From Mesorhizobium sp. B4-1-3 (GTDB taxonomy: Bacteria; Pseudomonadota; Alphaproteobacteria; Rhizobiales; Rhizobiaceae), in the NCBI RefSeq assembly GCF_006439355.1, contig NZ_VFTG01000004.1:248001-312000 (forward strand): a stretch of DNA of 64,000 nucleotides. The letters are read 5' to 3'. Position numbers and translations under genes: made by a program. This document shows, in pieces, positions 1 to 9,840 of the stretch. The notes below the pieces were generated by a model. The model made no database searches. It was given only the letters and a program-made list of their open reading frames with translations, and was not told the DNA's origin. Numbering within the stretch: the stretch's first letter is position 1; every line of letters begins with the position of its first letter.

Positions 1-105
1 GAAGAATTCGGCCAGATCTGCGCCTTCCTGTGCTCGGTCCATGCCGGCTATCTCACCGGCCAGAACATCCCGGTCGACGGCGGCCTCTACGTCAGCGCGT
101 TCTGA
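1..105 (+). CDS. SDR family oxidoreductase, C-terminal fragment
   Basis: Only the last 34 codons are in the window, open at the left edge and ending in TGA at 103-105. The reading contains LTGQNIPVDGGLY, the usual C-terminal motif of classical short-chain dehydrogenases/reductases, where the TGQ...DGG segment closes the Rossmann-fold active site and tetramer contact. The NAD(P)-binding motif and the catalytic Ser-Tyr-Lys lie outside the window, so substrate and pathway cannot be inferred. A hairpin follows at 170-194. Confidence 0.8.
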   Translation, partial: EEFGQICAFLCSVHAGYLTGQNIPVDGGLYVSAF

Positions 106-169
106 TCGCCGTCAATTTAAAAGGCTTGAGGCTCGCAGCCTAACCATCTGGAATCGATTGATTATTTTC

Positions 170-194
170 GCTCCGGCATTGTGAAGGCCGGAGC
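170..194 (+). terminator. Possible terminator hairpin after the SDR gene
   Basis: An 8-bp perfect inverted repeat (GCTCCGGC at 170-177, GCCGGAGC at 187-194) with a 9-nt loop lies between the SDR stop and maeB. Only a short T-rich stretch (CCGTTATTTG) follows, so termination strength is uncertain. It could instead be part of the maeB leader. Confidence 0.35.
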
Positions 195-268
195 CCGTTA
201 TTTGCCGTCGCGAAAACGCTCCGACGCGTGCTAAAAGGCTCCAAAGCAATATCGCAGAGAGGGGCCGG

Positions 269-2593
269 ATGGACGGCGAGAACAAGAAAACGGCCCGGTC
301 GGACCTCGACGAGGCCGCCCTCTTCTTCCACAAGCATCCTACTCCGGGAAAGCTCGAGATCCAGGCGACGAAGCCGCTCGGCAACCAGCGCGACCTGGCA
401 CTCGCCTATTCGCCCGGCGTCGCGGCACCTTGCCTTGAGATCCGCGACAACCCGGCCGCCGCCGCCGACTATACGGCGCGCGCCAATCTGGTCGGCGTCG
501 TTTCCAACGGCTCGGCGGTGCTCGGCCTCGGCAATATCGGTCCGCTCGCCTCCAAGCCGGTGATGGAGGGCAAGGCGGTGCTGTTCAAGAAGTTCGCCGG
601 CATCGACGTCTTCGACATCGAGATCGACGCGCCGGAGATCGAACGCATGGTCGAGACGGTGGCCGCGCTCGAGCCGACCTTCGGCGGCATCAACCTCGAG
701 GACATCAAGGCGCCGGAATGCTTCGAGGTCGAGGAGCGGCTGAAGGCACGCATGGGCATCCCGGTTTTCCACGACGACCAGCATGGCACCGCGATCATCG
801 TCGCCGCCGCGGTGCTCAACGGGCTGGAACTGGCCGGCAAGACGATTTCCGATATCAAGATCGTCACCTCCGGCGCGGGCGCCGCCGCGCTTGCCTGCCT
901 CAACCTTTTGGTCTCGCTCGGCGCCAGAGTGGAAAACATCTGGGTCACCGACCGTTTCGGCGTCGCCTATAAGGGCCGCGTCGAGGAGATGGATCGCTGG
1001 AAGGACCCTTATGTGAAGGACACCGAGGCGCGAACGCTGGCCGATGTCATTCCCGGCGCCGACGTCTTCCTAGGCCTCTCCGCCGCCGGCGTGCTGAAGC
1101 CCGAGCTTTTGCAGCATATGGCGCCGAAGCCGCTGATCCTGGCTTTGGCCAACCCCAATCCCGAGATCATGCCGGAAGTGGCGCGCGGCGCCCGGCCGGA
1201 CGCCATGATCTGCACCGGCCGCTCGGATTTTCCCAACCAAGTCAATAATGTGCTGTGCTTTCCTTATATCTTCCGCGGCGCGCTGGACTGCGGCGCCAGC
1301 GCCATCAACGAAGAGATGAAGATGGCGGCCGTGCGGGCGATCGCCGCCCTTGCCCGCGAAGAGCCCTCCGATGTCGCGGCGCGCGCCTATTCCGGCGAGA
1401 CGCCGATATTCGGTCCCGATTTCCTGATCCCGTCGCCCTTCGATCCGCGCCTGATCCTGCGCATCGCGCCGGCGGTGGCGAAGGCTGCCTGCGATACCGG
1501 CGTTGCAACGCGGCCGATCGCGGATTTCGCCGCCTATATCGACAAGCTCAACCGCTTCGTCTTCCGCTCCGGCCTGGTGATGAAGCCAGTGTTCTCGTCG
1601 GCCAAGACATCGAGCACCAAGCGCGTCATCTATGCCGACGGCGAGGACGAGCGCGTGCTGCGCGCAGCACAAGTGGTGCTGGAGGAAGGCATTGCCGAAC
1701 CGACGCTGATCGGCCGCCCGCACGTGGTGGAGGTGCGCCTGAAGCGTTACGGCCTGCGCATCCGGCCGGGCGTCGATTTCGCTTTGATCAATCCGGAAGA
1801 CGATCCGCGCTACCGCCACTATGTCGACCTTTTGATCGAGCTCGCCGGCCGGCGCGGCGTGACGACGGAAGCCGCCCGCACCATGGTGCGCACCAACAAT
1901 ACGGTGATCGCGGCGCTCGCGTTGAGGCGCGGCGATGCGGATGCCATGATTTGCGGACTCGAAGGCCGCTTCGAGCGGCATTTGCGCAATGTCTCGCTGA
2001 TCATCGGGCCGCGCGCCGGCGTCAAGGACCGCGATCTGTCGACGCTCTCCATGCTGATTTCGCAGCGAGGCATTATCTTTCTCACCGACACCTATGTCTC
2101 CATCGATCCAACGGCCGAGGAGATTGCCGAGATGACCGTTCTGGCGGCGGAGGAGATCAGGCGTTTCGGCATGGAACCCAAGGCCGCCCTGCTCTCCTTC
2201 TCGGATTTCGGATCGCGTGACGCGCCGAGCGCGTTCAAGATGCGGCAAGCCGCGGCGATCCTGGCGCGCATCGCGCCCGACCTTGAATGCGACGGCGAGA
2301 TGCATGCCGATACGGCGCTTTCGCAACATCTGCGCCAGCGCGTCTATCCGCATTCCAGGCTGAATGGCGAAGCCAATCTGCTGGTCTTCCCGAACCTCGA
2401 TTCGGCCAACATCACGCTGACGGCGCTGGGCGCCATGATGGATGCGCTGCATGTCGGGCCGATTCTGCTCGGCACCGACAAGCCCGCGCACATATTGACG
2501 CCTTCGGTGACCTCGCGCGGCGTCGTCAACATGACCGCGCTGGCCGTCGTCGAGGCGGCGCACAAGGCGCAGGCGCTCGTCGATCTGAATTGA
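269..2593 (+). CDS. maeB: NADP-dependent malic enzyme with phosphotransacetylase-like domain
   Basis: Malic enzyme decarboxylates malate oxidatively to pyruvate, linking the TCA cycle to pyruvate and NADPH supply in the cytoplasm. The 774-residue length fits the long MaeB/TME type: an N-terminal malic enzyme part (about residues 1-430) with [41 protein letters not shown] and [12 protein letters not shown], and a C-terminal phosphate acetyltransferase-like part (about 445-770) that in this family is regulatory rather than catalytic. The ATG at 269 has AGAGAGG a few bases upstream and starts [13 protein letters not shown]. Rhizobia often carry both NAD and NADP malic enzymes; the NADP preference is from family knowledge, not a residue I can prove here. 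Confidence 0.93.
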   Translation: MDGENKKTARSDLDEAALFFHKHPTPGKLEIQATKPLGNQRDLALAYSPGVAAPCLEIRDNPAAAADYTARANLVGVVSNGSAVLGLGNIGPLASKPVMEGKAVLFKKFAGIDVFDIEIDAPEIERMVETVAALEPTFGGINLEDIKAPECFEVEERLKARMGIPVFHDDQHGTAIIVAAAVLNGLELAGKTISDIKIVTSGAGAAALACLNLLVSLGARVENIWVTDRFGVAYKGRVEEMDRWKDPYVKDTEARTLADVIPGADVFLGLSAAGVLKPELLQHMAPKPLILALANPNPEIMPEVARGARPDAMICTGRSDFPNQVNNVLCFPYIFRGALDCGASAINEEMKMAAVRAIAALAREEPSDVAARAYSGETPIFGPDFLIPSPFDPRLILRIAPAVAKAACDTGVATRPIADFAAYIDKLNRFVFRSGLVMKPVFSSAKTSSTKRVIYADGEDERVLRAAQVVLEEGIAEPTLIGRPHVVEVRLKRYGLRIRPGVDFALINPEDDPRYRHYVDLLIELAGRRGVTTEAARTMVRTNNTVIAALALRRGDADAMICGLEGRFERHLRNVSLIIGPRAGVKDRDLSTLSMLISQRGIIFLTDTYVSIDPTAEEIAEMTVLAAEEIRRFGMEPKAALLSFSDFGSRDAPSAFKMRQAAAILARIAPDLECDGEMHADTALSQHLRQRVYPHSRLNGEANLLVFPNLDSANITLTALGAMMDALHVGPILLGTDKPAHILTPSVTSRGVVNMTALAVVEAAHKAQALVDLN

Positions 2594-2674
2594 GGCGGTG
2601 CCGAAGCAGACTAGGGAACACTTAACCACGAACGCGGTAGCCTTCCGTCCACGGGCAATCGGGATTCCGGGCGG

Positions 2675-3901
2675 ATGAAGGGGTTTAAGCTGATGCATCT
2701 TGCGACGCTGCTTGTAGCGTTTACGGGCTCAGCCGTCGCCGTCACGGATTCCCAGGCGACATCTCGCACATGCCGGCAGCTCGAAGCCGAACTCGCCGCG
2801 GCGCGCGGTGGCGGCGGCGGACCGGGCCTCGTCCGCAAATATGACGACGCGATCGCCAGGCAGCGCGAGCAGTTGGCCAAGGCCCGCGGCCGGGCGAGCG
2901 ACGCCAATTGCGGCTTCACGCTGTTTTTGCGCAATGTCAGCCAATGCGCGGCGATCAACGCCTCTATAGAGCGCATGAATGCCAATCTCGACACGTTGCA
3001 GGCCAAGCGCGAGCGACTGTCCGCCGGCGGCGGCACGCGGCGTGACCGCAGCCGCATCCTCGCGGCGCTCGATGCCAATGGCTGCCGCGGCGACGAGCCC
3101 CCGCCGCGCCGCCCGCCGCTTCAGGAGGCTTCCCGCGACAATGGCGGCGGCAATTTGTTCGAGCAGCTTTTCGGCCGCCAGGACCAGCAACTCGAAACGC
3201 CCGATGCCCCCGACATGCCGGACGCGGCGGACGTACCTGCCGATGATCCCAGCGTGCGCAACATCCGCCGCGTCATCAACCAGCCGGACGGCATGGATCT
3301 GCCGAGGCTGGGCGGCGAGTTCCATACGATGTGCGTGCGCACCTGCGACGGCTATTTCTTCCCGATGTCCAATGCCGCCTCCGTCGGCGATTTCGAGCGC
3401 GACCAGAAGAATTGCGAATCGAGCTGCCCCGGCACCGAGATGCAGGTCTTCTATTCGCGTGGAATAGACGACGATTCGGGGTCGATGACCTCCTCGGTCA
3501 CCGGGCAACCCTACGCCTCGCTGCCGACCGCCTATCTCTACAAGCAGGCCAACTACTCACGCCCACCGAGTTGCGGCTGCAACGCGCAGGCCGGCAATTT
3601 CACGATCATCGGCGGCAACCCGCCCAATCCCGAACAGTCGCAGCCGGAGAGCGGGATGCCGCCCTTCATCCCCGTGCCGGCAGTGAAGCCCGATCCCGGC
3701 GCCGATCCCGAAACGCTCGCCAATGCCGAAGGCGGGCTCGATCTGGACGCGATCAAGCGGCTGACCACCAAGGCGCCAGTGTCGCCGGTCTCGGCGCTGC
3801 CGCCGGATCAGCGCAAGGTCAGGGTCGTCGGGCCAGCGTTCCTTCCCGACCCATCAGCGGCAATAGATCTGAAAGCTCCGGCCCCGAAGTCCGCCCGGTA
3901 A
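2675..3901 (+). CDS. Secreted DUF2865 domain protein
   Basis: A 408-residue protein with an N-terminal signal peptide (hydrophobic core [14 protein letters not shown]) and a charged, glycine-rich middle. The cysteine-containing block [14 protein letters not shown], followed by a C-x3-C in [12 protein letters not shown], is the hallmark of DUF2865, a Rhizobiales family of unknown function. A coiled segment rich in Arg, Glu and Gln (about residues 30-115) precedes a proline-rich linker. Another start, ATG at 2693, would also leave a signal peptide. Its last 83 bases overlap the 3' end of the convergent gltX gene. Likely envelope or periplasmic; function unknown. Confidence 0.85.
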   Translation: MKGFKLMHLATLLVAFTGSAVAVTDSQATSRTCRQLEAELAAARGGGGGPGLVRKYDDAIARQREQLAKARGRASDANCGFTLFLRNVSQCAAINASIERMNANLDTLQAKRERLSAGGGTRRDRSRILAALDANGCRGDEPPPRRPPLQEASRDNGGGNLFEQLFGRQDQQLETPDAPDMPDAADVPADDPSVRNIRRVINQPDGMDLPRLGGEFHTMCVRTCDGYFFPMSNAASVGDFERDQKNCESSCPGTEMQVFYSRGIDDDSGSMTSSVTGQPYASLPTAYLYKQANYSRPPSCGCNAQAGNFTIIGGNPPNPEQSQPESGMPPFIPVPAVKPDPGADPETLANAEGGLDLDAIKRLTTKAPVSPVSALPPDQRKVRVVGPAFLPDPSAAIDLKAPAPKSAR

Positions 3902-5192
3902 GCGCCAGTCTCAGCGGCATGAACAGCGGCTTGCCCTTGCGCCCAGTGGCTTCCCTGATCTTGCCGGTCCAGTCCTTCCAAACCGTGCCGTTCCACGGCT
4001 CCTCCGGCAACAGCTCGAACGCCTGATCGAGGAAGTCGCGGTCTTCGCCGGAAAACTCGGCCGGCTCTTGCGGACCCTCGTTCAGGATGCGCCACCAGAT
4101 GACGGCGTCCGACAGACGGTCGAGATTGCCGCGCACCGCCAGCCAGAACGGCTCTGCTTTGTCGCCGGAAATGCCCAGCACCATCAGCCGGTCGCGCGCT
4201 TCCTCGAACGACATGTGATGCATGAGCGCTCGGTTGAGCACGAAGAGCTCGTCCGGGTCGAATTTCGCGGCTGACTTGGATGTCGCCGCCGGGTCGAAAT
4301 GGCGGGCAAGCTCGTTGAGGTCGTGCGCGGCGGTGACATTCTCCGACGTGCCGACGAGCACGGCCAGCGAGGCAACCGCCATCGGCTCGATGCCATCCTC
4401 GCGCAGGCTTTCGATCGACAGCGCGCCGGTGCGCTTCGACAGCCCCTCGCCCGACACGGTGGTGAGCAGGTTGTGATGGCCGAACACCGGCGGCTCGGCG
4501 CCGAGCGCCTTGAAGATGGCGATCTGCACGCCGGTGTTGGTGACATGGTCGTCGCCGCGAATGACGTGGCTTACGCCCATCTCGATATCGTCGACCACCG
4601 AAGGCAGCGTGTAGAGATAGGTACCGTCCTCGCGCACCAGGACGGGGTCCGACAGCGAGGCGAGATCGACGGTCTCCTCACCGCGAACCAGGTCGTTCCA
4701 GTGCACCTCGGTGCGCTCCGGCTGCAGCGGATCGCTGGTGAAATTGGGCAGCAGGAACCGCCAATGCGGCTTGCGCCCGTCCGACTGGTATTCGGCCACC
4801 TGCTCCGGCGTCAGCGTCAGCGCCTCCCGGCCATAGACAGGCGGCAGGCCGCGCGTGCGGCGCACCTTGCGGCGCAGATCGAGCTCTTCCGGTGTCTCGT
4901 AGCAGGCATAGAGCACGCGAGCCGCTTTCAGCCGCTCGACCGCCGCGTCGTAGATCTCGAAGCGGCGCGATTGATACTCGGTGACGTCCGGGAAGATGCC
5001 CAGCCAGTGCAGGTCGTAAAGAATGGAATCGGCATATTCCTGCTTCGAGCGGGCAATATCGGTGTCGTCGAAACGCTGGATGAAACGGCCCTTGTTGTTC
5101 ATGGCGAAAAGCCAGTTGAACAGTGCGGTGCGCGCATTGCCGATATGGATGCGGCCGGTCGGCGACGGGGCAAAACGTACGGTAACTGTCAT
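3819..5192 (-). CDS. gltX: Glutamyl-tRNA synthetase
   Basis: Class I aminoacyl-tRNA synthetase that charges tRNA-Glu (and in many alphaproteobacteria also tRNA-Gln, for later amidation). The HIGH-type motif is seen in [21 protein letters not shown] near the N terminus and the KMSKS-type motif as [10 protein letters not shown] around residue 245. The length of 457 residues is in the normal bacterial range, and the C-terminal anticodon-binding helical region is intact. Rhizobiales often have two gltX paralogues; which one this is cannot be decided from the window. The stop lies inside the 3' end of the DUF2865 gene, so the two genes converge and overlap by 83 bp. Confidence 0.95.
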   Translation of the reverse strand: MTVTVRFAPSPTGRIHIGNARTALFNWLFAMNNKGRFIQRFDDTDIARSKQEYADSILYDLHWLGIFPDVTEYQSRRFEIYDAAVERLKAARVLYACYETPEELDLRRKVRRTRGLPPVYGREALTLTPEQVAEYQSDGRKPHWRFLLPNFTSDPLQPERTEVHWNDLVRGEETVDLASLSDPVLVREDGTYLYTLPSVVDDIEMGVSHVIRGDDHVTNTGVQIAIFKALGAEPPVFGHHNLLTTVSGEGLSKRTGALSIESLREDGIEPMAVASLAVLVGTSENVTAAHDLNELARHFDPAATSKSAAKFDPDELFVLNRALMHHMSFEEARDRLMVLGISGDKAEPFWLAVRGNLDRLSDAVIWWRILNEGPQEPAEFSGEDRDFLDQAFELLPEEPWNGTVWKDWTGKIREATGRKGKPLFMPLRLALTGRTSGPELSDLLPLMGREGTLARRP

Positions 5193-5621
5193 GAGCGGGG
5201 CGTAGCGGATGCTTTTGGTGTTGACAAGGCGCGCCCCCGCGCGAACGCAACAGATAGTGCAAGCCAGCTAAAATGAAAAGCCGCTGCCTGACACGCTTCG
5301 CGGCGGCCTGACAAACGGCGTCAAGTGCCTGCAAAGCCGAGCTTCTTGTGTCCCCGTTATCCACATGTGTGACACACAAGATGTTGGGGTCACAAAAGCT
5401 ACAAAAACGAATCCTTGACGGGTCGGAACGAGTCGCTTTTTATGGGGCATGCGCTCCTGTTGCGGGCGTGACCGGAGAGTTCAGAGGCCGGTCTTTTTTC
5501 CCGGATTTTGTGCGTTTTGCCCACATTTCCGCCCGTTCACGAGGCCGGCGGAAGCGTTGGGATCGTTAGGGCTTGGGTGGGCGAAAGGGAGAATTGTCGG
5601 CCTGGAAAAAATGATCTGTTA
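5193..5621. other. Divergent gltX-nrdJ intergenic region, upstream part
   Basis: About 430 bases without a convincing gene between the gltX start and the NrdR boxes. It holds a perfect DnaA-box match (5357-5365) and, just beyond it, a short inverted repeat TGTGT-GAC-ACACA (5367-5379). I see no tRNA, no small ORF with a good ribosome site and no repeat of the other families found in this window. It should contain the gltX promoter and upstream control of nrdJ. Confidence 0.6.
5357..5365 (+). promoter_or_regulatory. DnaA box (TTATCCACA)
   Basis: A perfect 9/9 match to the consensus DnaA box TTATNCACA lies 257 bp upstream of the first NrdR box. DnaA directly controls ribonucleotide reductase genes in several bacteria, which makes a link with nrdJ plausible, but one box can occur by chance. 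Confidence 0.45.
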
Positions 5622-5668
5622 ACACTATATTTAGTGTTTGCAGGCAGGCTGAACCCTAGATAGTGTGA
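5622..5668 (+). promoter_or_regulatory. Pair of NrdR boxes in the nrdJ promoter
   Basis: Box 1 (5622-5637, ACACTATATTTAGTGT) matches the NrdR consensus ACACWATATWTWGTGT at all 16 positions. Box 2 (5653-5668, ACCCTAGATAGTGTGA) matches at about 12 of 16. The start-to-start distance is 31 bp, three helical turns, as known for paired NrdR sites that bind the nucleotide-sensing repressor cooperatively. The TATATT inside box 1 may also be the -10 element, so binding would block RNA polymerase. Confidence 0.85.
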
Positions 5669-5670
5669 AC

Positions 5671-5903
5671 CTCCCTCTTCCGAGGGAATCGACCAAAGTT
5701 TCAGTTGAGGGACCCGCGGGGGTCGGCCTGCAGCCCGGGTAAACGCCCGGCAAGGTGCTTTGCTGTCTGCATGGCGGCGCCCGCGACGAGGAGAATGCCG
5801 GCGTCGCCTGCGGTGCCGGCAAATGGCGGACTGCGCTTTTTGCCGAGTGGGGCAGAAATCCCTTGGGAAAAGCGCTACATATAGACACAAAGGGACCGGA
5901 CCA
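5671..5903 (+). ncRNA. Structured 5' leader of nrdJ, candidate riboswitch-like element
   Basis: About 230 nt between the NrdR boxes and the nrdJ start can fold extensively. Simple hairpins: 5672-5677/5682-5687 (6 bp), 5711-5715/5720-5724 (5 bp), 5735-5739/5746-5750 (5 bp). A long nested stem joins 5755-5758 with 5833-5836, 5765-5770 with 5826-5831, 5776-5781 with 5812-5817 and 5783-5788 with 5802-5807 (22 pairs, including several G-U). Near the start, TCCCTT at 5859-5864 can pair either locally with GGGA at 5865-5868 or with the ribosome site AAGGGA at 5890-5895, which would hide it. These mutually exclusive pairings suggest translational control. The ligand, if any, is unknown. I did not find the conserved core of the AdoCbl riboswitch. 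Confidence 0.5.
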
Positions 5904-8900
5904 ATGCGCATCGAGCGTCGCTTCACCAAGCCAGAGCAGTCAGCCTATGCGGAGATCGAATTCCGCAAGGCTTTGTCGGAGATCAAGAATCCCGACGGCT
6001 CGGTGGTGTTCCGCCTCGACAACATCGATGTGCCGGCGCAGTTCAGCCAAGTCGCGGCCGACATCCTGGCGCAGAAGTATTTCCGCAAGGCGGGCGTGCC
6101 TGCGCGCCTGAAGAAGGTCGAGGAGAACGACGTTCCCTCCTTCCTATGGCGTTCGGTTGCCGACGAGGCCGAGCTCGCCAAGCTGCCCGAGGCGGAGCGC
6201 TATGGTTCGGAGACCGATGCCCGCCAGGTCTTCGATCGCCTCTCCGGCACCTGGACCTATTGGGGCTGGAAGGGCGGCTACTTCAAGTCGGAAGAGGACG
6301 CGCGCGCCTTCCGCGACGAGCTCGCCTATATGCTGGCCACCCAGCGCGTCGCGCCGAACTCGCCGCAGTGGTTCAACACCGGCCTGCATTGGGCCTACGG
6401 CATCGACGGCCCGAGCCAGGGCCACTTCTATGTCGACCCCTTCACCGGCAAGCTGACCAAGTCGAAGTCGGCCTATGAGCATCCGCAGCCGCATGCCTGC
6501 TTCATCCAGAGCGTGCAAGACGACCTCGTCAACGAGGGCGGCATCATGGATCTTTGGGTGCGTGAGGCGCGCCTGTTCAAATACGGCTCCGGCACCGGCT
6601 CGAACTTCTCCATGCTGCGCGGCGAAGGCGAGAAGCTTTCCGGCGGCGGCCGCTCGTCCGGCCTGATGAGCTTCCTCAAGATCGGCGACCGCGCGGCGGG
6701 CGCCATCAAGTCGGGCGGCACGACGCGCCGCGCAGCCAAGATGGTCATCGTCGACGCCGACCATCCCGACATCGAGGACTTCATCGACTGGAAGGTCAAT
6801 GAGGAGCAGAAGGTCGCCTCGCTGGTGACCGGCTCGAAGATCGTCAAGAAGCATCTCGAAGCCATCATGAAGGCCTGCGTCAATTGCGAAGGCAATGGCG
6901 ACGACTGCTTCGACCCGGCGCTGAACACCGCGCTGAAGCGCGAGATCAAGGCGGCCAAGAAGGACGCCGTGCCGGAGAACTACATCTACCGCGTCATCCA
7001 GTTCGCCCGCCAGGGTTACACCTCGATGTCGTTCAAGACCTACGACACCGACTGGGATTCCGACGCCTACCTCACCGTCTCCGGCCAGAACTCCAACAAC
7101 TCGGTGTCGCTGAAGGACAATTTCCTGCGCGCCGTCGAGGCGGATGGCGACTGGCAGCTCACCGCCCGCAAGGACGGCAAGGTGCTGAAGACGCTGAAGG
7201 CGCGCGATCTGTGGGAAAAGATCGGCTATGCCGCCTGGGCTTCCGCCGATCCGGGCCTGCACTTCAACACGACGATGAACGACTGGCACACCTGCGCCTC
7301 CGCCGGTGCGATCCGGGCCTCCAACCCGTGCTCGGAATACATGTTCCTCGACGACACGGCCTGCAACCTCGCCTCGATCAACCTTCTGCCCTACCGCAAG
7401 GAAGACGGCACGATCGACATCGCCGCTTATGAGCACACCGTTCGGCTGTGGACCATCGTGCTCGAAATCTCGGTGATGATGGCGCAGTTCCCGTCCAAGG
7501 AGATCGCCAAGCTCTCCTACGAATACCGCACGCTCGGCCTCGGCTACGCCAATATCGGCGGCCTGCTGATGACCTCGGGCATCCCTTACGACTCCGACGA
7601 GGGCCGCGCGATCTGCGCCGCGCTCACCGCGATCATGACCGGCGTCGCCTATTCGACCTCGGCCGAGATGGCTTCCGAGCTCGGCGCCTTCCCGGACTAT
7701 GACCGCAACGCCCAGAACATGCTGCGCGTCATGCGCAATCACCGCCGCGCGGCCTATGGCGACAAGGACGGCTACGAGAAGCTCGCCGTCAATCCGGTGC
7801 CGCTGGTCGCGTCCGACCTCAAGCAGCAGGCGCTGGCCGAGCACGCCCGCGCCGCCTGGGACCGCGCCATCGAGCTCGGCGAGGAGCATGGCTACCGCAA
7901 TGCGCAGGCGACTGTCATCGCGCCGACCGGCACGATCGGCCTGGTCATGGATTGCGACACCACCGGCATCGAGCCCGACTTCGCCCTGGTGAAGTTCAAG
8001 AAGCTCGCCGGCGGCGGCTATTTCAAGATCATCAACCGCGCCGTGCCGGAAGCGCTGCGCACGCTGGGTTACTCCGAAAGCCAGATCGCCGAGATCGAGG
8101 CCTATGCGGTCGGCCACGGCAACCTCAACCAGGCGCCCGGCATCAACCCGTCGATGCTGAAGGCCAAGGGCTTCACCGACGAGAAGATCGCGGCGCTGAA
8201 TGCGGCGCTGAAGTCGGCCTTCGACATCAAGTTCGTGTTCAACCAGTGGACGCTCGGCGCCGACTGGGTGAAGGAAACGCTCGGATTCACCGATGAGCAG
8301 CTTAGCGACGTCTCCTTCGAGATGCTGCCCGCGCTGGGCTTCTCGAAAAAGGATATCGACGCCGCCAACATCCATGTCTGCGGCGCGATGACGCTGGAAG
8401 GCGCGCCCTTCGTCAAGGCCGAGCACCTCCCGGTGTTCGACTGCGCCAGCCCCTGCGGCAAGATCGGCAAGCGCTCGCTGTCCATCCAGAGCCACATCCT
8501 GATGATGGCCGCCGCGCAGCCCTTCATCTCGGGCGCCATCTCCAAGACCATCAACATGCCGAACGAGGCGACGGTCGAGGACGCCAAGAACGCCTACATG
8601 CTGTCCTGGAAGCTGGCGCTGAAGGCCAACGCCCTCTACCGCGACGGCTCGAAACTGTCGCAGCCGCTCAACGCCTCGCTGCTCGCCGATGACGACGAGG
8701 ATGAGGACGAGGCCGTCGAGCAGCTGATCGCCGCACCTGCCGCGCAGCGCGCCGTGCAGGTGACCGAAAAGATCGTCGAGCGCGTCATCGAGCGGCTCTA
8801 CCGCGATCGTGAAAAACTGCCGAACCGCCGCAAGGGCTACACCCAGAAGGCCGTCGTCGGCGGCCACAAGGTGTATCTCCGCACCGGCGAGTTCGACGAC

Positions 8901-9689
8901 GGGCGCCTGGGCGAGATCTTCATCGACATGCATAAGGAGGGTGCTGCCTTCCGCGCGATGATGAACAACTTCGCCATCGCGATCTCGCTCGGCCTGCAAT
9001 ATGGCGTGCCGCTCGATGAATATGTCGAGGCCTTCACCTTCACCAAGTTCGAGCCGGCCGGCATGGTGCAGGGCAACGACGCGATCAAGAACGCCACGTC
9101 GATCCTCGACTATGTGTTCCGCGAGCTTGCCGTCTCCTATCTCGGCCGCCACGACCTCGCCCATGTCGACCAGTCGGACTTCGACAAGACGGCGCTTGGC
9201 CGTGGCATCACCGAAGGCAAGGCGACGCCCTTCTCCAAGGGCCTCTATCGCGGCGCCTCGCCGGTGAAGCTGGTGAGCGGCATCGGCAGCGAGCCCAAGG
9301 GTTTCGGCGGAGGTTCGGGTTCCTCCGGGACCACCAGCCCTGCCCGCGCCGCGCCCACGGCCTTCGCCGGCTCCAACGTGCTGGCCCTGAAGCCAGCCAG
9401 TGACGAGGCGCTCGCCTACAAGCGCGACTATGAGGAGCGCGCCCGGGAACTGGCCGAGGATATGGTGGAAGAGGAAGCCGAAGCCGCCGGCGGCACCGAG
9501 GCTCTGTTCACCGACGCCGCCGCCAACGAAGCCGCCGAAGCAAAGAAGCTCGCCGCGACAAGGCGCCAGCAGTCGCTGCTCCAGGGCTATACCGGCAACG
9601 AATGCTCCGAGTGCCACAACTTCACCATGGTGCGGAACGGCACCTGCGAGAAGTGCGACACGTGTGGTTCAACGAGCGGGTGCAGCTGA
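5904..9689 (+). CDS. nrdJ: Vitamin B12-dependent ribonucleoside-diphosphate reductase (class II)
   Basis: Reduces ribonucleotides to deoxyribonucleotides with adenosylcobalamin as radical source, giving oxygen-independent DNA precursor supply. The protein has 1261 residues from the ATG at 5904, the first with a ribosome site (AAGGGA, 8 nt spacing); an upstream in-frame ATG at 5760 lies inside the structured leader and is unlikely. Family motifs seen: [52 protein letters not shown] (about residue 474) and, at the C terminus (from about residue 1233), a cysteine-rich tail with ECSECHNF and CEKCDTCG that may bind zinc or shuttle disulfides. No separate nrdAB is seen in the window. Control by NrdR is indicated by two upstream boxes. 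Confidence 0.96.
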   Translation: MRIERRFTKPEQSAYAEIEFRKALSEIKNPDGSVVFRLDNIDVPAQFSQVAADILAQKYFRKAGVPARLKKVEENDVPSFLWRSVADEAELAKLPEAERYGSETDARQVFDRLSGTWTYWGWKGGYFKSEEDARAFRDELAYMLATQRVAPNSPQWFNTGLHWAYGIDGPSQGHFYVDPFTGKLTKSKSAYEHPQPHACFIQSVQDDLVNEGGIMDLWVREARLFKYGSGTGSNFSMLRGEGEKLSGGGRSSGLMSFLKIGDRAAGAIKSGGTTRRAAKMVIVDADHPDIEDFIDWKVNEEQKVASLVTGSKIVKKHLEAIMKACVNCEGNGDDCFDPALNTALKREIKAAKKDAVPENYIYRVIQFARQGYTSMSFKTYDTDWDSDAYLTVSGQNSNNSVSLKDNFLRAVEADGDWQLTARKDGKVLKTLKARDLWEKIGYAAWASADPGLHFNTTMNDWHTCASAGAIRASNPCSEYMFLDDTACNLASINLLPYRKEDGTIDIAAYEHTVRLWTIVLEISVMMAQFPSKEIAKLSYEYRTLGLGYANIGGLLMTSGIPYDSDEGRAICAALTAIMTGVAYSTSAEMASELGAFPDYDRNAQNMLRVMRNHRRAAYGDKDGYEKLAVNPVPLVASDLKQQALAEHARAAWDRAIELGEEHGYRNAQATVIAPTGTIGLVMDCDTTGIEPDFALVKFKKLAGGGYFKIINRAVPEALRTLGYSESQIAEIEAYAVGHGNLNQAPGINPSMLKAKGFTDEKIAALNAALKSAFDIKFVFNQWTLGADWVKETLGFTDEQLSDVSFEMLPALGFSKKDIDAANIHVCGAMTLEGAPFVKAEHLPVFDCASPCGKIGKRSLSIQSHILMMAAAQPFISGAISKTINMPNEATVEDAKNAYMLSWKLALKANALYRDGSKLSQPLNASLLADDDEDEDEAVEQLIAAPAAQRAVQVTEKIVERVIERLYRDREKLPNRRKGYTQKAVVGGHKVYLRTGEFDDGRLGEIFIDMHKEGAAFRAMMNNFAIAISLGLQYGVPLDEYVEAFTFTKFEPAGMVQGNDAIKNATSILDYVFRELAVSYLGRHDLAHVDQSDFDKTALGRGITEGKATPFSKGLYRGASPVKLVSGIGSEPKGFGGGSGSSGTTSPARAAPTAFAGSNVLALKPASDEALAYKRDYEERARELAEDMVEEEAEAAGGTEALFTDAAANEAAEAKKLAATRRQQSLLQGYTGNECSECHNFTMVRNGTCEKCDTCGSTSGCS

Positions 9690-9711
9690 AGACGGTCCGA
9701 AGCTAATCAAA

Positions 9712-9737
9712 GCGTGCGAGGTAAGCACCTCGCACGC
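9712..9737 (+). terminator. Strong hairpin downstream of nrdJ
   Basis: A perfect 11-bp stem (GCGTGCGAGGT at 9712-9722, ACCTCGCACGC at 9727-9737) with an AAGC loop begins 22 nt after the nrdJ stop. No T tract follows (GCAAATGTCTT), so it may protect the mRNA end or terminate weakly. Confidence 0.55.
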
Positions 9738-9840
9738 AAATGTCTTCAAGTTATAAGGGGCCAATCAGCTTGGCACTTACCTCGGGACGTTCACCTGCAC
9801 CGAGAATGCTATAGTCACGACTCCCTTGAAGTGACGGACG

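Noticed and set aside
1070..2698. Long open frame antisense to maeB
   Set aside because: Same reason: shadow of a clearly real gene, with an Arg/His-rich composition.
5600..5880. 6S RNA, tmRNA, SRP RNA or RNase P RNA in the nrdJ upstream region
   Set aside because: None of the conserved core sequences I know for these RNAs (for example the SRP GGAAGGAAGCAG-type loop or the RNase P GAGGAAAGTC) is found, and the structure runs directly into the nrdJ ribosome site.
5671..5903. Adenosylcobalamin riboswitch upstream of nrdJ
   Set aside because: Fragments such as AGGGAATC and GACCCGC recall the B12 element, but the conserved GGTG, CACTG and the B12-box hairpin are not present in the right order, and riboswitch repression by B12 would be illogical for a B12-dependent enzyme.
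5760..5903. Upstream start of nrdJ at 5760
   Set aside because: It lies inside the structured leader, encodes an Arg/Cys-rich segment unlike NrdJ and lacks a ribosome site, whereas 5904 has one.
6144..9617. Very long open frame antisense to nrdJ
   Set aside because: It mirrors nrdJ in a G+C-rich gene where the opposite frame rarely contains stops; the protein has low-complexity Ala/Gly/Arg content and no family signature.
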